Shown here: positions 5,672-14,871 of the stretch, in pieces
Numbering within the stretch: the first letter of the stretch is position 1
Layout of the letters: each line of letters starts with the position of its first letter
Assembly (NCBI GenBank): GCA_045120955.1
Contig: JBGVFH010000082.1
Span: 1 to 30,539 of the forward strand
Origin: JAZMZS01 sp045120955
GTDB lineage: Bacteria; Bacillota; Clostridia; Oscillospirales; CAG-272
Length of the DNA stretch: 30,539 nucleotides
Direction: 5' to 3'
Notes under the pieces: generated by a model
What the model was told of the DNA's origin: nothing
The model's database searches: none
Seen by the model: the letters and a program-made list of their open reading frames with translations, nothing else
Program-made: the position numbers and the translations under genes

Positions 5672-7963
5672 TTATAAAGTGTTTACAGTAAGTCCGCTGT
5701 CGTCTGCATCAAGGCTGACTGCGGAGATCTTGTTATTGTATGAGGATATGATCTGTTCTGCAAGTCTGTCCTCAACATTAGTCTGAATATATCTGCGCAT
5801 ATTACGTGCGCCGTAACGAACAGAAAACGACTTTTCCGCAATATATTCTGCAGCTTTTTCGGAATATACGAATTTAATATTCTTTTCAGAAAGTGCACTT
5901 TCAAGCTCTCCGAGCATGATCTTTGCAATCTGCTTAAAATCGTTTTTATCAAGCGAACGGAACGTGATTATTTCATCAATTCGGTTGATAAACTCAGGTC
6001 GAAGGAAACTGCTGAGCGCACGCTCTGTCTTCTCTGACGAGCTTTTATCTCCGACCTCGGCAAAACCGGAGACGGCACTTCCCTTGTCAGAGCCTGCGTT
6101 TGTTGTCATTACTATAAGTGTATTTTCAAAGTTGACCTGTTTTCCGTGCGCATCGGTGATCTTGCCGTCGTCAAGTATCTGCAGAAGAATGTTGAGAACG
6201 TCCGCATGAGCTTTTTCTATCTCATCAAAAAGCACAACGCTGTACGGTCTGCGTCTGATCTTTTCCGTGAGCTGCCCCGCCTCGTCATATCCGACGTACC
6301 CTGGAGGCGCTCCGATAATTTTTGATACAGAATGCTTTTCCATAAACTCGGACATATCGAGTCTGATGAGTGTTTCGGGGGAGTCAAAAAGCTCGTTTGC
6401 AAGAGTTTTCACAAGCTCTGTCTTGCCTACACCCGTAGGTCCTGCAAATATAAATGAAACAGGCTTTCTCTTGTACGACACTCCCGCTCTTTTTCTCTTG
6501 ATGGCTCTTGTAACGGCGCTTACCGCTTTGTCTTGACCGATTATTCTTTCTTTGAGTTTTGCATCGAGCTTGTCGATCTTTTCAAATTCGTTCTCGGTTA
6601 TGGATGAGGCAGGTATGCCCGTCCATATCTCTATGACCTCAGCCAGATTTTCCTCGGTCATCTCAAGCATCTCACATTCCTTTGTTGCCTTATCAAGGTC
6701 CTCTTCAAGTCTCAGCTCTTCTACCTTGATAGCGGCAAGCTCTCTGTATTTTGCCTGTTGCTGCTCGTCGCTTGAGTCGGGAAGAGCCTCGCATTTTTCT
6801 TTTTCTTTGATGAGCTCTTCCTTTTCTTTTTCAAGCTTTAGCTTGTTATTTACAGCCAAAGATGAAAGCGAGATATGAGATGCCGCCTCGTCTATGAGAT
6901 CTATCGCTTTATCCGGCAGATATCTGTCAGTAATATATCTCTCGGACAGCACGACAGCCTTTTTTAAGATATCGTCGGGAATTTTTATTCCGTGGTATTC
7001 CTCGTAATAATGCTTTATTCCGCAGAGCATTTTTACACTGTCGTCAATAGACGGCTCATTTACCGTAACGGGCTGAAATCGTCTTTCAAGTGCTGTGTCC
7101 TTTTCTATATATTTTCTGTACTCGTTGAGAGTTGTAGCGCCGATAACCTGAATCTCACCTCGTGAAAGTGCGGGCTTCATGATATTTGCCGCATTCATGC
7201 TTCCCTCGGCATCCCCTGTACCGACTATGTTGTGCACCTCGTCAATCACAAGTATAATATTGCCTTGCGCCTTGACCTCGGACAAAAGACCCAATATTCT
7301 TGACTCAAACTGTCCTCTGAACTGTGTTCCCGCAACAAGAGCCGTAAGGTCTACAAGGTATATTTCGCTGTTTCTGAGCTTGTACGGTACATCTCCTTTT
7401 GCAATTTTCTGCGCAAGTGCCTCGGCAATAGCTGTTTTACCCACACCCGGCTCGCCTATGAGACACGGATTGTTTTTCTGTCTTCTTAAAAGTATCTGAA
7501 TAACTCTCGCAAGCTCTTTTTCTCTGCCGATAATGTTATCGAGTTTTCCTGCTCTCGCATCCTCGGTCAAGTTGTGGCAGTAGGTAGTAAGATACTTCTT
7601 CTTGCCGTCCTTTTTCGTTTGCTCATCCTTGCCTTTTTTATCCTTATGCGGATTTGATATATTATTAAAATTGCCAAAGCCGCTTTCGCTGAAGATCTTG
7701 GGCAGGTCAATAGCGGGTGCACCGCCGTCCTCTCCATCCCCCTCCGAGGGAATGATGCCGTCCATAAAGCTGTCCATATCATTTGTGAGACTGTCAATAT
7801 CCGACTCGGAAATCCCCATTTTTTCGAGCATATCGTTTACGGGCTTTATACCGAGTTCCTTTGCGCATTTAAGGCAAATTCCCTCGTTTTTGGTTTCGTT
7901 GTTTTCAATTTTTGTAATAAACACAACTGCCACACGCTTGTGGCATCTTGAACACATTTCCAT
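5672..7963 (-). CDS. clpE: ClpE/ClpC-type Hsp100 ATPase with N-terminal zinc finger
   Basis: The 763-aa AAA+ unfoldase has two nucleotide-binding domains. D1 has Walker A GEPGVGKT (170-177) and Walker B VIDEVH (239-244); D2 has Walker A GPTGVGKT (508-515) and Walker B VLFDEIEKAH (577-586). A coiled-coil middle region spans about 372-435. The N-terminus carries Cys4-X2-Cys7 and Cys30-X2-Cys33, a zinc finger as in ClpE, instead of ClpC's double Clp-N repeat. An acidic/basic linker (60-125) joins it to D1. Such proteins unfold substrates for ClpP; a candidate ClpP-docking loop (VSGF, 631-634) follows the D2 Walker B. No clpP, ctsR or mcsAB genes are nearby. It lies between pgsA and the ATPase-like gene. 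The start ATG has a distant AAAGGA, so initiation may be weak. Confidence 0.88.
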   Translation of the reverse strand: MEMCSRCHKRVAVVFITKIENNETKNEGICLKCAKELGIKPVNDMLEKMGISESDIDSLTNDMDSFMDGIIPSEGDGEDGGAPAIDLPKIFSESGFGNFNNISNPHKDKKGKDEQTKKDGKKKYLTTYCHNLTEDARAGKLDNIIGREKELARVIQILLRRQKNNPCLIGEPGVGKTAIAEALAQKIAKGDVPYKLRNSEIYLVDLTALVAGTQFRGQFESRILGLLSEVKAQGNIILVIDEVHNIVGTGDAEGSMNAANIMKPALSRGEIQVIGATTLNEYRKYIEKDTALERRFQPVTVNEPSIDDSVKMLCGIKHYYEEYHGIKIPDDILKKAVVLSERYITDRYLPDKAIDLIDEAASHISLSSLAVNNKLKLEKEKEELIKEKEKCEALPDSSDEQQQAKYRELAAIKVEELRLEEDLDKATKECEMLEMTEENLAEVIEIWTGIPASSITENEFEKIDKLDAKLKERIIGQDKAVSAVTRAIKRKRAGVSYKRKPVSFIFAGPTGVGKTELVKTLANELFDSPETLIRLDMSEFMEKHSVSKIIGAPPGYVGYDEAGQLTEKIRRRPYSVVLFDEIEKAHADVLNILLQILDDGKITDAHGKQVNFENTLIVMTTNAGSDKGSAVSGFAEVGDKSSSEKTERALSSFLRPEFINRIDEIITFRSLDKNDFKQIAKIMLGELESALSEKNIKFVYSEKAAEYIAEKSFSVRYGARNMRRYIQTNVEDRLAEQIISSYNNKISAVSLDADDSGLTVNTL

Positions 7964-8001
7964 CTTAATATAGTTATCCTTTCAGCTAAGGGTTTAAATG
8001 C

Positions 8002-8568
8002 TTAATTTGTAATTTTCTGTACCTGCTCGCCGCTATGCGATTGCGATGATCTTTTGAAATAATTTCTCGTGTATGATATAAATGCAATAGCCGCAAAGAT
8101 CACGGTAACTGCACAAAGCGCCAATACAACAGGCTCAGACGGCGTTGCAACGATTATTATAAATATTGCAGCATAGAAAATACATACTGCAAACTTGCCA
8201 AACCATCTGCTTGATACCACCGTATCCTTTTTCTTAAAAAGGAAAAGTGCGCCCATCGCCATAGTGACCTCTTTTATGATGAAAAATGCGGTCAGCCACC
8301 AAGGTATCATCGGCTCGGGACCGATACTCATACATAAAAGCACGGTGCATTGCATCGACTTGTCGGCGATAGGGTCCAGAATTTTTCCGACATTTGTTAT
8401 CCAATTAAATTTTCTTGCCAATATTCCGTCGATGACGTCTGTGATACCCGCACATATAAATACTATGACAGCCGCAATTTTGCTGACATTATAAAATGTA
8501 TAGATAAAAACACCGACAAGTATCAGTCGGATCACCGAAAGAATATTGGGGATATATTTCGCTTTCAT
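8002..8568 (-). CDS. pgsA: CDP-diacylglycerol-glycerol-3-phosphate 3-phosphatidyltransferase
   Basis: The 188-aa membrane enzyme joins CDP-diacylglycerol and glycerol-3-phosphate, the committed step to phosphatidylglycerol. The CDP-alcohol phosphatidyltransferase signature D-x2-D-G-x2-A-R-x8-G-x3-D-x3-D is complete (Asp44, Asp47, Gly48, Ala51, Arg52, Gly61, Asp65, Asp69). The N-terminal IPNILSVIRL segment and several hydrophobic helices are typical of PgsA. GGAGG lies 7 bases before the ATG. It is co-directional with the CvpA gene upstream and clpE 38 bases downstream. Another CDP-alcohol transferase is possible, but length and N-terminus favour PgsA. Confidence 0.88.
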   Translation of the reverse strand: MKAKYIPNILSVIRLILVGVFIYTFYNVSKIAAVIVFICAGITDVIDGILARKFNWITNVGKILDPIADKSMQCTVLLCMSIGPEPMIPWWLTAFFIIKEVTMAMGALFLFKKKDTVVSSRWFGKFAVCIFYAAIFIIIVATPSEPVVLALCAVTVIFAAIAFISYTRNYFKRSSQSHSGEQVQKITN

Positions 8569-8621
8569 ATAAGTCCTCCGAAGATTAATATCACGCAGAA
8601 ATATTTTTTACTGAACAGAAC

Positions 8622-9326
8622 TTAACTGTTTAATAAAGTGTAAGGATTGAAATTGTAGAAAAAGTTTATAAGTACAGAGCTTTTAATGCTTTCGTCATTG
8701 AAGGTGTCGGGGGCTATCGCTTTCATTCCTTCAAAAAACATGACAGCGCCGTTTGAGAACACCCATGCAAAAAACACAGCGCACACGACACCCAGCGCTA
8801 TACCCATGAGCTTGTTTGCGGAATTTAAAACAGGCAGCTTGAACACAGAATTTATAACAAAGGATACTACAGTACAAGCGATCATTGAAACCGTGAATAT
8901 GAGTATGAGAGCAACAGCACATGAAAGCGCATAAGAAAGTCCTGCACCTATCTCTGCCGCAACCTCATCCGCAAATTTTGCAGCACTTTGATTTGCAGCC
9001 GCAAATCTTTCTTGTATGTTTCCGTAGTCAACATTGAGATTTTCAAGGTAGTTTTTGAATTTCTGGGGCATCTCGGAAAACATCGTCTCGAGATCTCCGT
9101 TTTCAGAAAGCGACGATATTTGATTTCTGATAGCCGTTGTCACCGGATTTGACATAAATTTATTGTCTATCCATTGCGCAAGAGCGGGATGCAACACCCA
9201 TGCGGCTATTGCGGATATTACGATCGAAGCAAGATGCAGCAAAGTTGCAACAAATCCCTTTTTCCAAGAGCGAATAACGATAAACGCCATTACACCTGCA
9301 AGAATAATATCAAAAATAAAATTCAT
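8622..9326 (-). CDS. CvpA-family integral membrane protein
   Basis: This 234-aa protein starts with MNFIFDIIL and a hydrophobic helix, then RSWKKGFVATLLHLAS, the pattern of the CvpA (colicin V production) family. About four membrane helices are visible, with a large hydrophilic loop (about residues 60-130) between the second and third. The family is widespread in Firmicutes; its molecular role is not settled. The start is ATG 9326, with AGAGAGG 6 bases upstream; a longer frame reaching 9398 would overlap the previous gene and lacks such a site. It follows the DUF5711 gene by 26 bases and precedes pgsA. Confidence 0.75.
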   Translation of the reverse strand: MNFIFDIILAGVMAFIVIRSWKKGFVATLLHLASIVISAIAAWVLHPALAQWIDNKFMSNPVTTAIRNQISSLSENGDLETMFSEMPQKFKNYLENLNVDYGNIQERFAAANQSAAKFADEVAAEIGAGLSYALSCAVALILIFTVSMIACTVVSFVINSVFKLPVLNSANKLMGIALGVVCAVFFAWVFSNGAVMFFEGMKAIAPDTFNDESIKSSVLINFFYNFNPYTLLNS

Positions 9327-9352
9327 AAAAACCTCTCTGCTTTCAAAATTAT

Positions 9353-10579
9353 TTATTTGGCTTTGCAGTTTATAGTTTGGATAGCATCTGTATAACACAC
9401 AAACACATACCCATCGTTATACAAAAGCTTGACTGCGCCGGATTGCAGTTCAAGGACCGTATCGGTACCCGAGTCTGTGTATGTCAGGGAATTTTTCTTT
9501 TGTAAAAACAGCCTTGAGTCAAATTGATATATACCGGTAACGTCCGAGTGATGTGATGAGGATATTTCTTTTCCCTGAGAATCACAGCATATCACCTGCG
9601 AGTTTTTATCAGAGGTCATTACCGCGATAACCTCTCGGTCAAGATAACACATGGATATTTTCGAGCTGATTTTTTTATCCTCAATAATATTACCGACAGA
9701 ATCGGCAAACAAAAGCCTATCCTGCATCACAAGTGCCGCAATGCCTGCGTCCATCGCTTTCACTTCAAACGGCAGGCTTCCCGTTACATCAAGAGAATAA
9801 ACGGGCTCTGCGCTTTTTGCGGTGTATGACGAAAGCTGTGTTATATAGTCACCGTTATTTGTGCCGAATACGGATATATATATATTCTCCCCTCCCTCGG
9901 ATAAATCAACGGAGGATGGATATTTTGTCTTGTTATACGTTGCCGTAAGCTTAAAATCCGAGTCATACAGATACACAACGCAACGATATTCCCTGCTCTG
10001 AGTCATAACAGCAATATGCCCCGTGTCTGAGAGTGCGACGTCGTATATAGGATAATCAAATTTCATATCATAAACTCGTGCCACGGTATTGTAGACACTC
10101 AAATTGTATGCACCTAAGCTGTAAACAATACAGTATTTATCTGAAGTCAAGACTGTAGGGCAAGTAAAAGAGGTGCTGTCACTCAGCTTTTCCTTGCCGG
10201 TCACGCTCAAAATACGCACACCCGACTCGCCCGCAATTATGATATTTCCCCGATATATACCAAAGTCCATTTCTCCGTCAGCATCAAAGCTGAGCCTTTC
10301 CGACGGAGCGGTTGAATCCTCGGATAATATTTGTCCAAGATCTCTTAGGACATAACGTGCGTTTTGATACGTGAAATCCTCACCGTATATAAAAAGAGAT
10401 GACAAAACAAAAACACACAAAACGAATACCGTTATTATTTTGGCAAGTCTGAATTTGTTTGAAACAGCAAGATAATACGGATTGTACTCTTTGGGCGGCG
10501 AGTAGTTCTCGCCGTCGCTTTGCTCTATGACGGAGACATCACGCTTGAATAATTCAATTTTTTTGTTGTTTTTCTTCAT
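9353..10579 (-). CDS. DUF5711-family membrane-anchored, beta-propeller-like protein
   Basis: The 408-aa protein has a cytoplasmic N-terminus rich in charged residues, one membrane helix (about 47-66) and a large outer domain built of repeated short beta strands, such as GIYRGNIIIAGESGVRIL, TGHIAVMTQS and ENIYISVFG, suggesting a WD40/PQQ-like propeller. This matches what I know of the Clostridia-specific DUF5711 family, whose function is unknown. AAGGAG lies 8 bases before the ATG. The position between truA and the cvpA-like gene suggests co-transcription with both. A role in envelope sensing is only a guess from topology. Confidence 0.65.
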   Translation of the reverse strand: MKKNNKKIELFKRDVSVIEQSDGENYSPPKEYNPYYLAVSNKFRLAKIITVFVLCVFVLSSLFIYGEDFTYQNARYVLRDLGQILSEDSTAPSERLSFDADGEMDFGIYRGNIIIAGESGVRILSVTGKEKLSDSTSFTCPTVLTSDKYCIVYSLGAYNLSVYNTVARVYDMKFDYPIYDVALSDTGHIAVMTQSREYRCVVYLYDSDFKLTATYNKTKYPSSVDLSEGGENIYISVFGTNNGDYITQLSSYTAKSAEPVYSLDVTGSLPFEVKAMDAGIAALVMQDRLLFADSVGNIIEDKKISSKISMCYLDREVIAVMTSDKNSQVICCDSQGKEISSSHHSDVTGIYQFDSRLFLQKKNSLTYTDSGTDTVLELQSGAVKLLYNDGYVFVCYTDAIQTINCKAK

Positions 10580-10597
10580 TGAATGTCTCCTTTGCTT

Positions 10598-11368
10598 TTA
10601 ATCTATGATACCCTTAGGGTATGTAACATTGCTCAAGTAAAGCCCATGAGCAGCGACAGTTTGTCCAGCAAGCGCCCTGTTTTTTGATAAAATGATATTT
10701 TCGATGTCACAAGGCTGTGTTTTGTCTGCCGCAACATCGAGCAGAGTTCCGACAATTATTCTGACCATGTTATACAAAAATCCGTTGCCGCATACCTTGA
10801 ACTCAAGAATATCGCCCTGCCTTTGTATTTTTGCATATTTTATCTCACGCACCGTATCTGCCACGCTTCCGCCCTCAGCCATAAAAGAGGCAAAATCGTG
10901 CTTTCCACAGAGGTGTGCGGCGGCGACATTCATTTTTTCTAAATGTTCGCCATCTATTTCTCTTGCATAATAAAGCGCTCTGTTTCTGTAAAACGGGTCT
11001 TTTAGCTTGCTGTTATATATCAAGTAAGTGTATTCCTTGTCTAGCACATCGTAACGAGGATGAAAACTGTCATTTACGACATACGCCGCCGCAACAGATA
11101 TATCATCGGCAAGTACGGAATTGTAGGCTCTCGGCAAATTTTCAAACGGAATATTGACGGTCGAGCCATCCTTTGGCACGACCGTAGCGAAAAAGGCAAG
11201 TGCATGGACACCGCTGTCGGTTCTGCTGCAGCCGGTTATGTCACAGTCAACGCCCAATAGAGCCTTTGACGCTTCGTTAAGAACTCCTTGAACCGTTCTT
11301 TGGTTTTTTTGCACCTGATATCCGCAGAAATCGGTTCCGTCATATTTTATTTTGAGTAAAATTTTCAT
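10598..11368 (-). CDS. truA: tRNA pseudouridine(38-40) synthase TruA
   Basis: The 256-aa enzyme converts uridines 38-40 of the tRNA anticodon stem to pseudouridine. The catalytic motif GCSRTDSGVHA includes the nucleophile Asp51. Also seen are the N-terminal KYDGTDFCGYQ segment and the C-terminal GNGFLYNMVRIIVGTL segment, both diagnostic of TruA. Length is normal. GAGG lies 6 bases before the ATG. truA follows ecfT here, an order common in Firmicutes, where ecfA1-ecfA2-ecfT-truA form one operon. Confidence 0.95.
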   Translation of the reverse strand: MKILLKIKYDGTDFCGYQVQKNQRTVQGVLNEASKALLGVDCDITGCSRTDSGVHALAFFATVVPKDGSTVNIPFENLPRAYNSVLADDISVAAAYVVNDSFHPRYDVLDKEYTYLIYNSKLKDPFYRNRALYYAREIDGEHLEKMNVAAAHLCGKHDFASFMAEGGSVADTVREIKYAKIQRQGDILEFKVCGNGFLYNMVRIIVGTLLDVAADKTQPCDIENIILSKNRALAGQTVAAHGLYLSNVTYPKGIID

Positions 11369-11392
11369 AAAACCTCATTTACTCATCATGTG

Positions 11393-12214
11393 TCAATATG
11401 CGATATAGTTAAAAAAGTGATTGCAAAGAAGTATGCAGAAAAGCAGCAAAGCAAATATAAACGTCAGAACAGCATCACAAGAGGAAAAACGAAGCTTTGT
11501 CATACGTGTTCTTCCGTCTCCTCCTCTGTAGCAGCGGCACTCCATAGCAACCGCAAGCTCATCTGCACGGCGAAAGGCTGATACAAACAGAGGTACGAGT
11601 ACAGGTATGAGTGCCTTTGCTTTTTTAATCAGACCGCCTTCGGAGAAATCGGCTCCTCGTGTCTTTTGCGCATTCATTATTTTGTCTGTCTCTTCAATAA
11701 GCGTAGGGATAAATCTGAGTGCAATCGTCATCATCATTGCGAATTCATGCACCGGCACTTTCACTTTTTTGAGCGGAGAGAAAAGCTGCTCTATCGCATC
11801 GGTGAGCATGATAGGAGAAGTTGTATACGACATAAGCAGGCATGTTACCGTAATGAGAAGCACTATCCTGAGAGCCATGATAAACGCCTTGTATACTCCC
11901 TCTGCATATATGTTGATAAACGCATACTCGAATATGATCTTTTGTCCTGTAGTGAAAAACATATTTATCACAAAAGTAAAGATCAATACAAAAAGTATGG
12001 GCTTTATCCCTTTGAGTATAGTTTTTATCGGTATTTTGCTCAAATACACAAGCAAAACCGAAAAAGCCGCCACACAAAGAAAGGAGATCAAATTGTTTGA
12101 TACAAAAAGCAATATGATGTATACAACGGCAAGTATCAGCTTTGCTCTCGGGTCTGCTTTGTGTAAAAGAGAATTTCCCGGAAAAAACTGACCGAGTGTA
12201 ATATCTTTAAGCAT
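11393..12214 (-). CDS. ecfT: energy-coupling factor transporter transmembrane protein EcfT
   Basis: This 273-aa scaffold subunit links the two ATPases to exchangeable substrate-binding S components for vitamin and metal uptake. It has five or so hydrophobic helices (23-55, 70-90, 110-130 and near the C-terminus) and two coupling motifs: KTRGAD (184-189) and AMECRCYRGG (223-232), where the usual AMEARGY reads AMECRCY. Start ATG 12214 has GAGGAGGG 7 bases upstream and overlaps the end of ecfA2 by 8 bases, implying translational coupling. No S-component gene is in the window, as expected for a group II ECF module serving several S proteins. Confidence 0.92.
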   Translation of the reverse strand: MLKDITLGQFFPGNSLLHKADPRAKLILAVVYIILLFVSNNLISFLCVAAFSVLLVYLSKIPIKTILKGIKPILFVLIFTFVINMFFTTGQKIIFEYAFINIYAEGVYKAFIMALRIVLLITVTCLLMSYTTSPIMLTDAIEQLFSPLKKVKVPVHEFAMMMTIALRFIPTLIEETDKIMNAQKTRGADFSEGGLIKKAKALIPVLVPLFVSAFRRADELAVAMECRCYRGGDGRTRMTKLRFSSCDAVLTFIFALLLFCILLCNHFFNYIAY

Positions 12215-13079
12215 TTTTATCCCTCCTCTTTTCCCTGAAGAGTCGGAGGATATATTCAGATGCCTCTTCAACTGTCAGTACAGTCTTATCTATAGGCATT
12301 CCTTGTTCTCGGAGCATACGGCAAATATTCGTTATATTCGGTATATTCAGACCGTAGCTCTTTAAAAGCTCGGGAGATGAGAAAACCTCGTTTGCATTGC
12401 CGTGCAAGGCGACCTTGCCTCGGTTCATAACGATAATATCATCACAATATCTCGCAATATCCTCCATACTGTGGCTGACTATAACCACGCTTGCTCCCAT
12501 TCTGTCGCGGTAGGAACGAAGACCGCCGAGTATCTCGGCTCTTCCCTTCGGGTCCAGTCCCGCCGCAGGCTCGTCGAGCACCAAAACCTTTGGACGCATT
12601 GCAAGTACACCCGCAATAGCTACACGTCTTTTCTGTCCTCCCGAAAGCTCAAACGGAGATTTGCTGAGTATCTCTTCGTTAAGTCCCGTGTAAAGTGCGG
12701 CTTCCTCGACTCTCTTATCGATCTCCTGCTGATCAAGTCCCATATTTCTCGGAGCATATGCGATGTCCGAGCGGACAGTCTCATCAAAGAGCTGATATTC
12801 GGGGTACTGCATTACAAGACCGATATTGAATTTTACTCCTTGCGGCTTTTTCTCATTTTGCCACACATTATTGCCGTCAAAAATGAAGGTTCCGCTCTCG
12901 GGCTTGTTAAGACCCACGAGTATCTGGACAAGGGTGCTCTTGCCCGAACCCGTATGACCTATTATTCCCGTGATCGCACCTGTTTTGATCGAAAGGGATA
13001 TATCGTCAAGAGCCTTTTTTTCAAAAGGCGTTCCTTTTCCGTAGGTGTAATTTATGTTTTTCAGTTCAAGTATTGTCAT
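12207..13079 (-). CDS. ecfA2: ECF transporter ATP-binding subunit EcfA2
   Basis: The 290-aa ABC ATPase pairs with EcfA1. Walker A GHTGSGKST (41-49), Q-loop near Gln91 (MQYPEYQLF), signature LSGGQ (145-149) and Walker B VLVLDEP (165-171) are intact. The MQYPEYQLF motif after beta-sheet residues is typical of EcfA2. The start is set at ATG 13079, 20 bases after the ecfA1 stop, with a modest CGGA site; an upstream in-frame TTG at 13121 would lie inside ecfA1. Its stop overlaps ecfT. Confidence 0.93.
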   Translation of the reverse strand: MTILELKNINYTYGKGTPFEKKALDDISLSIKTGAITGIIGHTGSGKSTLVQILVGLNKPESGTFIFDGNNVWQNEKKPQGVKFNIGLVMQYPEYQLFDETVRSDIAYAPRNMGLDQQEIDKRVEEAALYTGLNEEILSKSPFELSGGQKRRVAIAGVLAMRPKVLVLDEPAAGLDPKGRAEILGGLRSYRDRMGASVVIVSHSMEDIARYCDDIIVMNRGKVALHGNANEVFSSPELLKSYGLNIPNITNICRMLREQGMPIDKTVLTVEEASEYILRLFREKRRDKNA

Positions 13080-13098
13080 GTTTTTTTCCGAAATAGTT

Positions 13099-13959
13099 TT
13101 AAATTGAGTTGTATTTTTCAAGGATCATCCGCACGCATTCCTCATCATCAAGGCAAGGCAGAGCAAACTGCTCTCCCGCATTATTGAGCTCATGCAAAAG
13201 CTCTGTAGGCTGCGGTGCTTCAAGTCCGAATTCCACGAGCTTATCCATTTTTGAAAACACCTCACTCGGTGAGCCGTCCATACACACACGCCCCTCGTTT
13301 ATTACGATCACACGGTCTGCCCTTATAGCCTCGTCCATGTGGTGTGTTATATTGAGCACGGTCATGTTTTGTTCACGGTTAAGCTTTTCCATGATAGCTA
13401 TGACATCGCTTCTGCCCGACGGATCTAGCATTGCTGTTGACTCGTCAAAAATAATACATTGCGGTTGCATAGCAAGTATTCCCGCTATGGCAATGCGCTG
13501 TTTTTGTCCGCCCGAGAGTCGGTGCGGCGCATATTTTGCATATTCGAGCATACCGACCTGCGCAAGGGCTTCATCGACCCTCTTTCGTATTAACTCAGGC
13601 TTTACTCCGAGATTCTCAGGTCCGAAGGCAACGTCCTCTTCAACTATTGTCGCTACGAGTTGGTTGTCGGGATTTTGAAAAACCATGCCTATCTTTTTTC
13701 TGACATTGAATATATCGTCCTCGCTCATCTCATCTGAGCTGATGTCTGCACCGTCGATATATATTTTGCCGCCGGTCGGTATCAATATCATGTTCAGCAG
13801 CTTTGCAAAGGTGCTTTTACCCGAGCCGTTGTGTCCGAGCACAGCAACGTATTCGCCGTGTCCGATCTTAAGGCTGACGTCCTTCAGTACATCTGTCCCG
13901 AGTCCTTCGTCCTCTTCATATGTGTAGCATAAATTTTGTGTTACAATAAAATCTTTCAT
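13099..13959 (-). CDS. ecfA1: ECF transporter ATP-binding subunit EcfA1
   Basis: The 286-aa ABC ATPase has Walker A GHNGSGKST (42-50), Q-loop FQNPDNQ (94-100), signature LSGGQ (148-152) and Walker B CIIFDES (168-174). The Q-loop and FDES forms are typical of EcfA1. With EcfA2 it hydrolyses ATP to drive uptake of vitamins or metal ions through EcfT and S components. It is the first gene of the ecfA1-ecfA2-ecfT-truA cluster and follows the methyltransferase gene by 15 bases. The ribosome-binding site (CGGA, 9 bases upstream) is weak. Confidence 0.94.
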   Translation of the reverse strand: MKDFIVTQNLCYTYEEDEGLGTDVLKDVSLKIGHGEYVAVLGHNGSGKSTFAKLLNMILIPTGGKIYIDGADISSDEMSEDDIFNVRKKIGMVFQNPDNQLVATIVEEDVAFGPENLGVKPELIRKRVDEALAQVGMLEYAKYAPHRLSGGQKQRIAIAGILAMQPQCIIFDESTAMLDPSGRSDVIAIMEKLNREQNMTVLNITHHMDEAIRADRVIVINEGRVCMDGSPSEVFSKMDKLVEFGLEAPQPTELLHELNNAGEQFALPCLDDEECVRMILEKYNSI

Positions 13960-13974
13960 GTTAATATCCGATTT

Positions 13975-14835
13975 TTACTTTTGATATGTTACCCGAACAC
14001 TTGAGCCGCACGGAAGAATATGTCCTCCTACCTCCGTTACAAGACCAAGCTCCTGTGCCTCGATAATTCTGTTTTCAGACGGTAATCTAAGCTCAACTAT
14101 ATATCTCATCGCAAGCGGTGACAGTCCCGTTGTATAGGAGTTGAGCAGAAAAAACAAGGGATTGTCCGACAAAATTTGTGATACCGTTGCAACGAGAGAA
14201 TCTATGTTGTCTTCAAGCTTCCATACTTCACCGTTTGGTCCTCTTCCGTATGAAGGCGGATCCATAATAACGGCATCGTATTTGTTCTGTCTGCGTATCT
14301 CACGCTCAACGAATTTCTTGCAGTCATCAACAATATACCGTATCGGTGCTTCTGCAAGCCCCGAGAGCTGTGCGTTTTCCTTTGCTCTCTGTACCATACC
14401 CTTTGACGAGTCTACGTGAACGACAGCAGCGCCCGCTTTTGCTGCTGCCATAGTAGCCGCACCCGTGTACGCAAAGAGGTTGAGCACCTTTATCGGTCTG
14501 CCGGCATTTTTGATAAGATCCCCGAACCAATCCCAGTTTGCCGCCTGCTCGGGAAAAAGTCCCGTATGCTTAAAGCCACTCGGAGCGATCTTGAACACAA
14601 GGTCACGGTAGCGTATGTTCCATGACGGAGGAAGCGAGTTTATGTTCCAGGAGCCTCCGCCTCCTATGCGTTTATATGAGGCATCTGCTTTTTTCCATGC
14701 ATGATGCTCCTTTTTGCTTTCCCAAATTACCTGAGGGTCAGGTCTTATAAGGGTGTATTTTCCCCATTTTTCGAGCTTCTCCCCGTTTGACGTATCTATC
14801 AGCTTGTAATCTTCCCACTTGTCTGCTGTCCACAT
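13975..14835 (-). CDS. class I SAM-dependent methyltransferase, RlmI/RlmK-like catalytic domain
   Basis: This 286-aa protein has the fold and motifs of the PF10672 methyltransferases: HTGLFPEQAANWDWF, the SAM-binding NLFAYTGAATMAAAKAGA segment, VHVDSSKG with the acidic SAM-ribose residue, and the catalytic-type DPPSYGRG motif. It lacks the N-terminal PUA domain of RlmI, so RNA is the likely but unproven substrate. ATG 14835 is preferred, because the family usually begins just before the ADKWEDYKLID segment; a TTG at 14850 would add five residues. It lies between ruvC and ecfA1, close to both. Confidence 0.82.
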   Translation of the reverse strand: MWTADKWEDYKLIDTSNGEKLEKWGKYTLIRPDPQVIWESKKEHHAWKKADASYKRIGGGGSWNINSLPPSWNIRYRDLVFKIAPSGFKHTGLFPEQAANWDWFGDLIKNAGRPIKVLNLFAYTGAATMAAAKAGAAVVHVDSSKGMVQRAKENAQLSGLAEAPIRYIVDDCKKFVEREIRRQNKYDAVIMDPPSYGRGPNGEVWKLEDNIDSLVATVSQILSDNPLFFLLNSYTTGLSPLAMRYIVELRLPSENRIIEAQELGLVTEVGGHILPCGSSVRVTYQK

Positions 14836-14871
14836 AGTATCCGTATCCAATCTTTTTCTGTATTTATCAAG

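Noticed and set aside
11369..13979. Riboswitch controlling the ECF genes
   Set aside because: The genes are packed with gaps under 25 bases and there is no leader long enough for a riboswitch.
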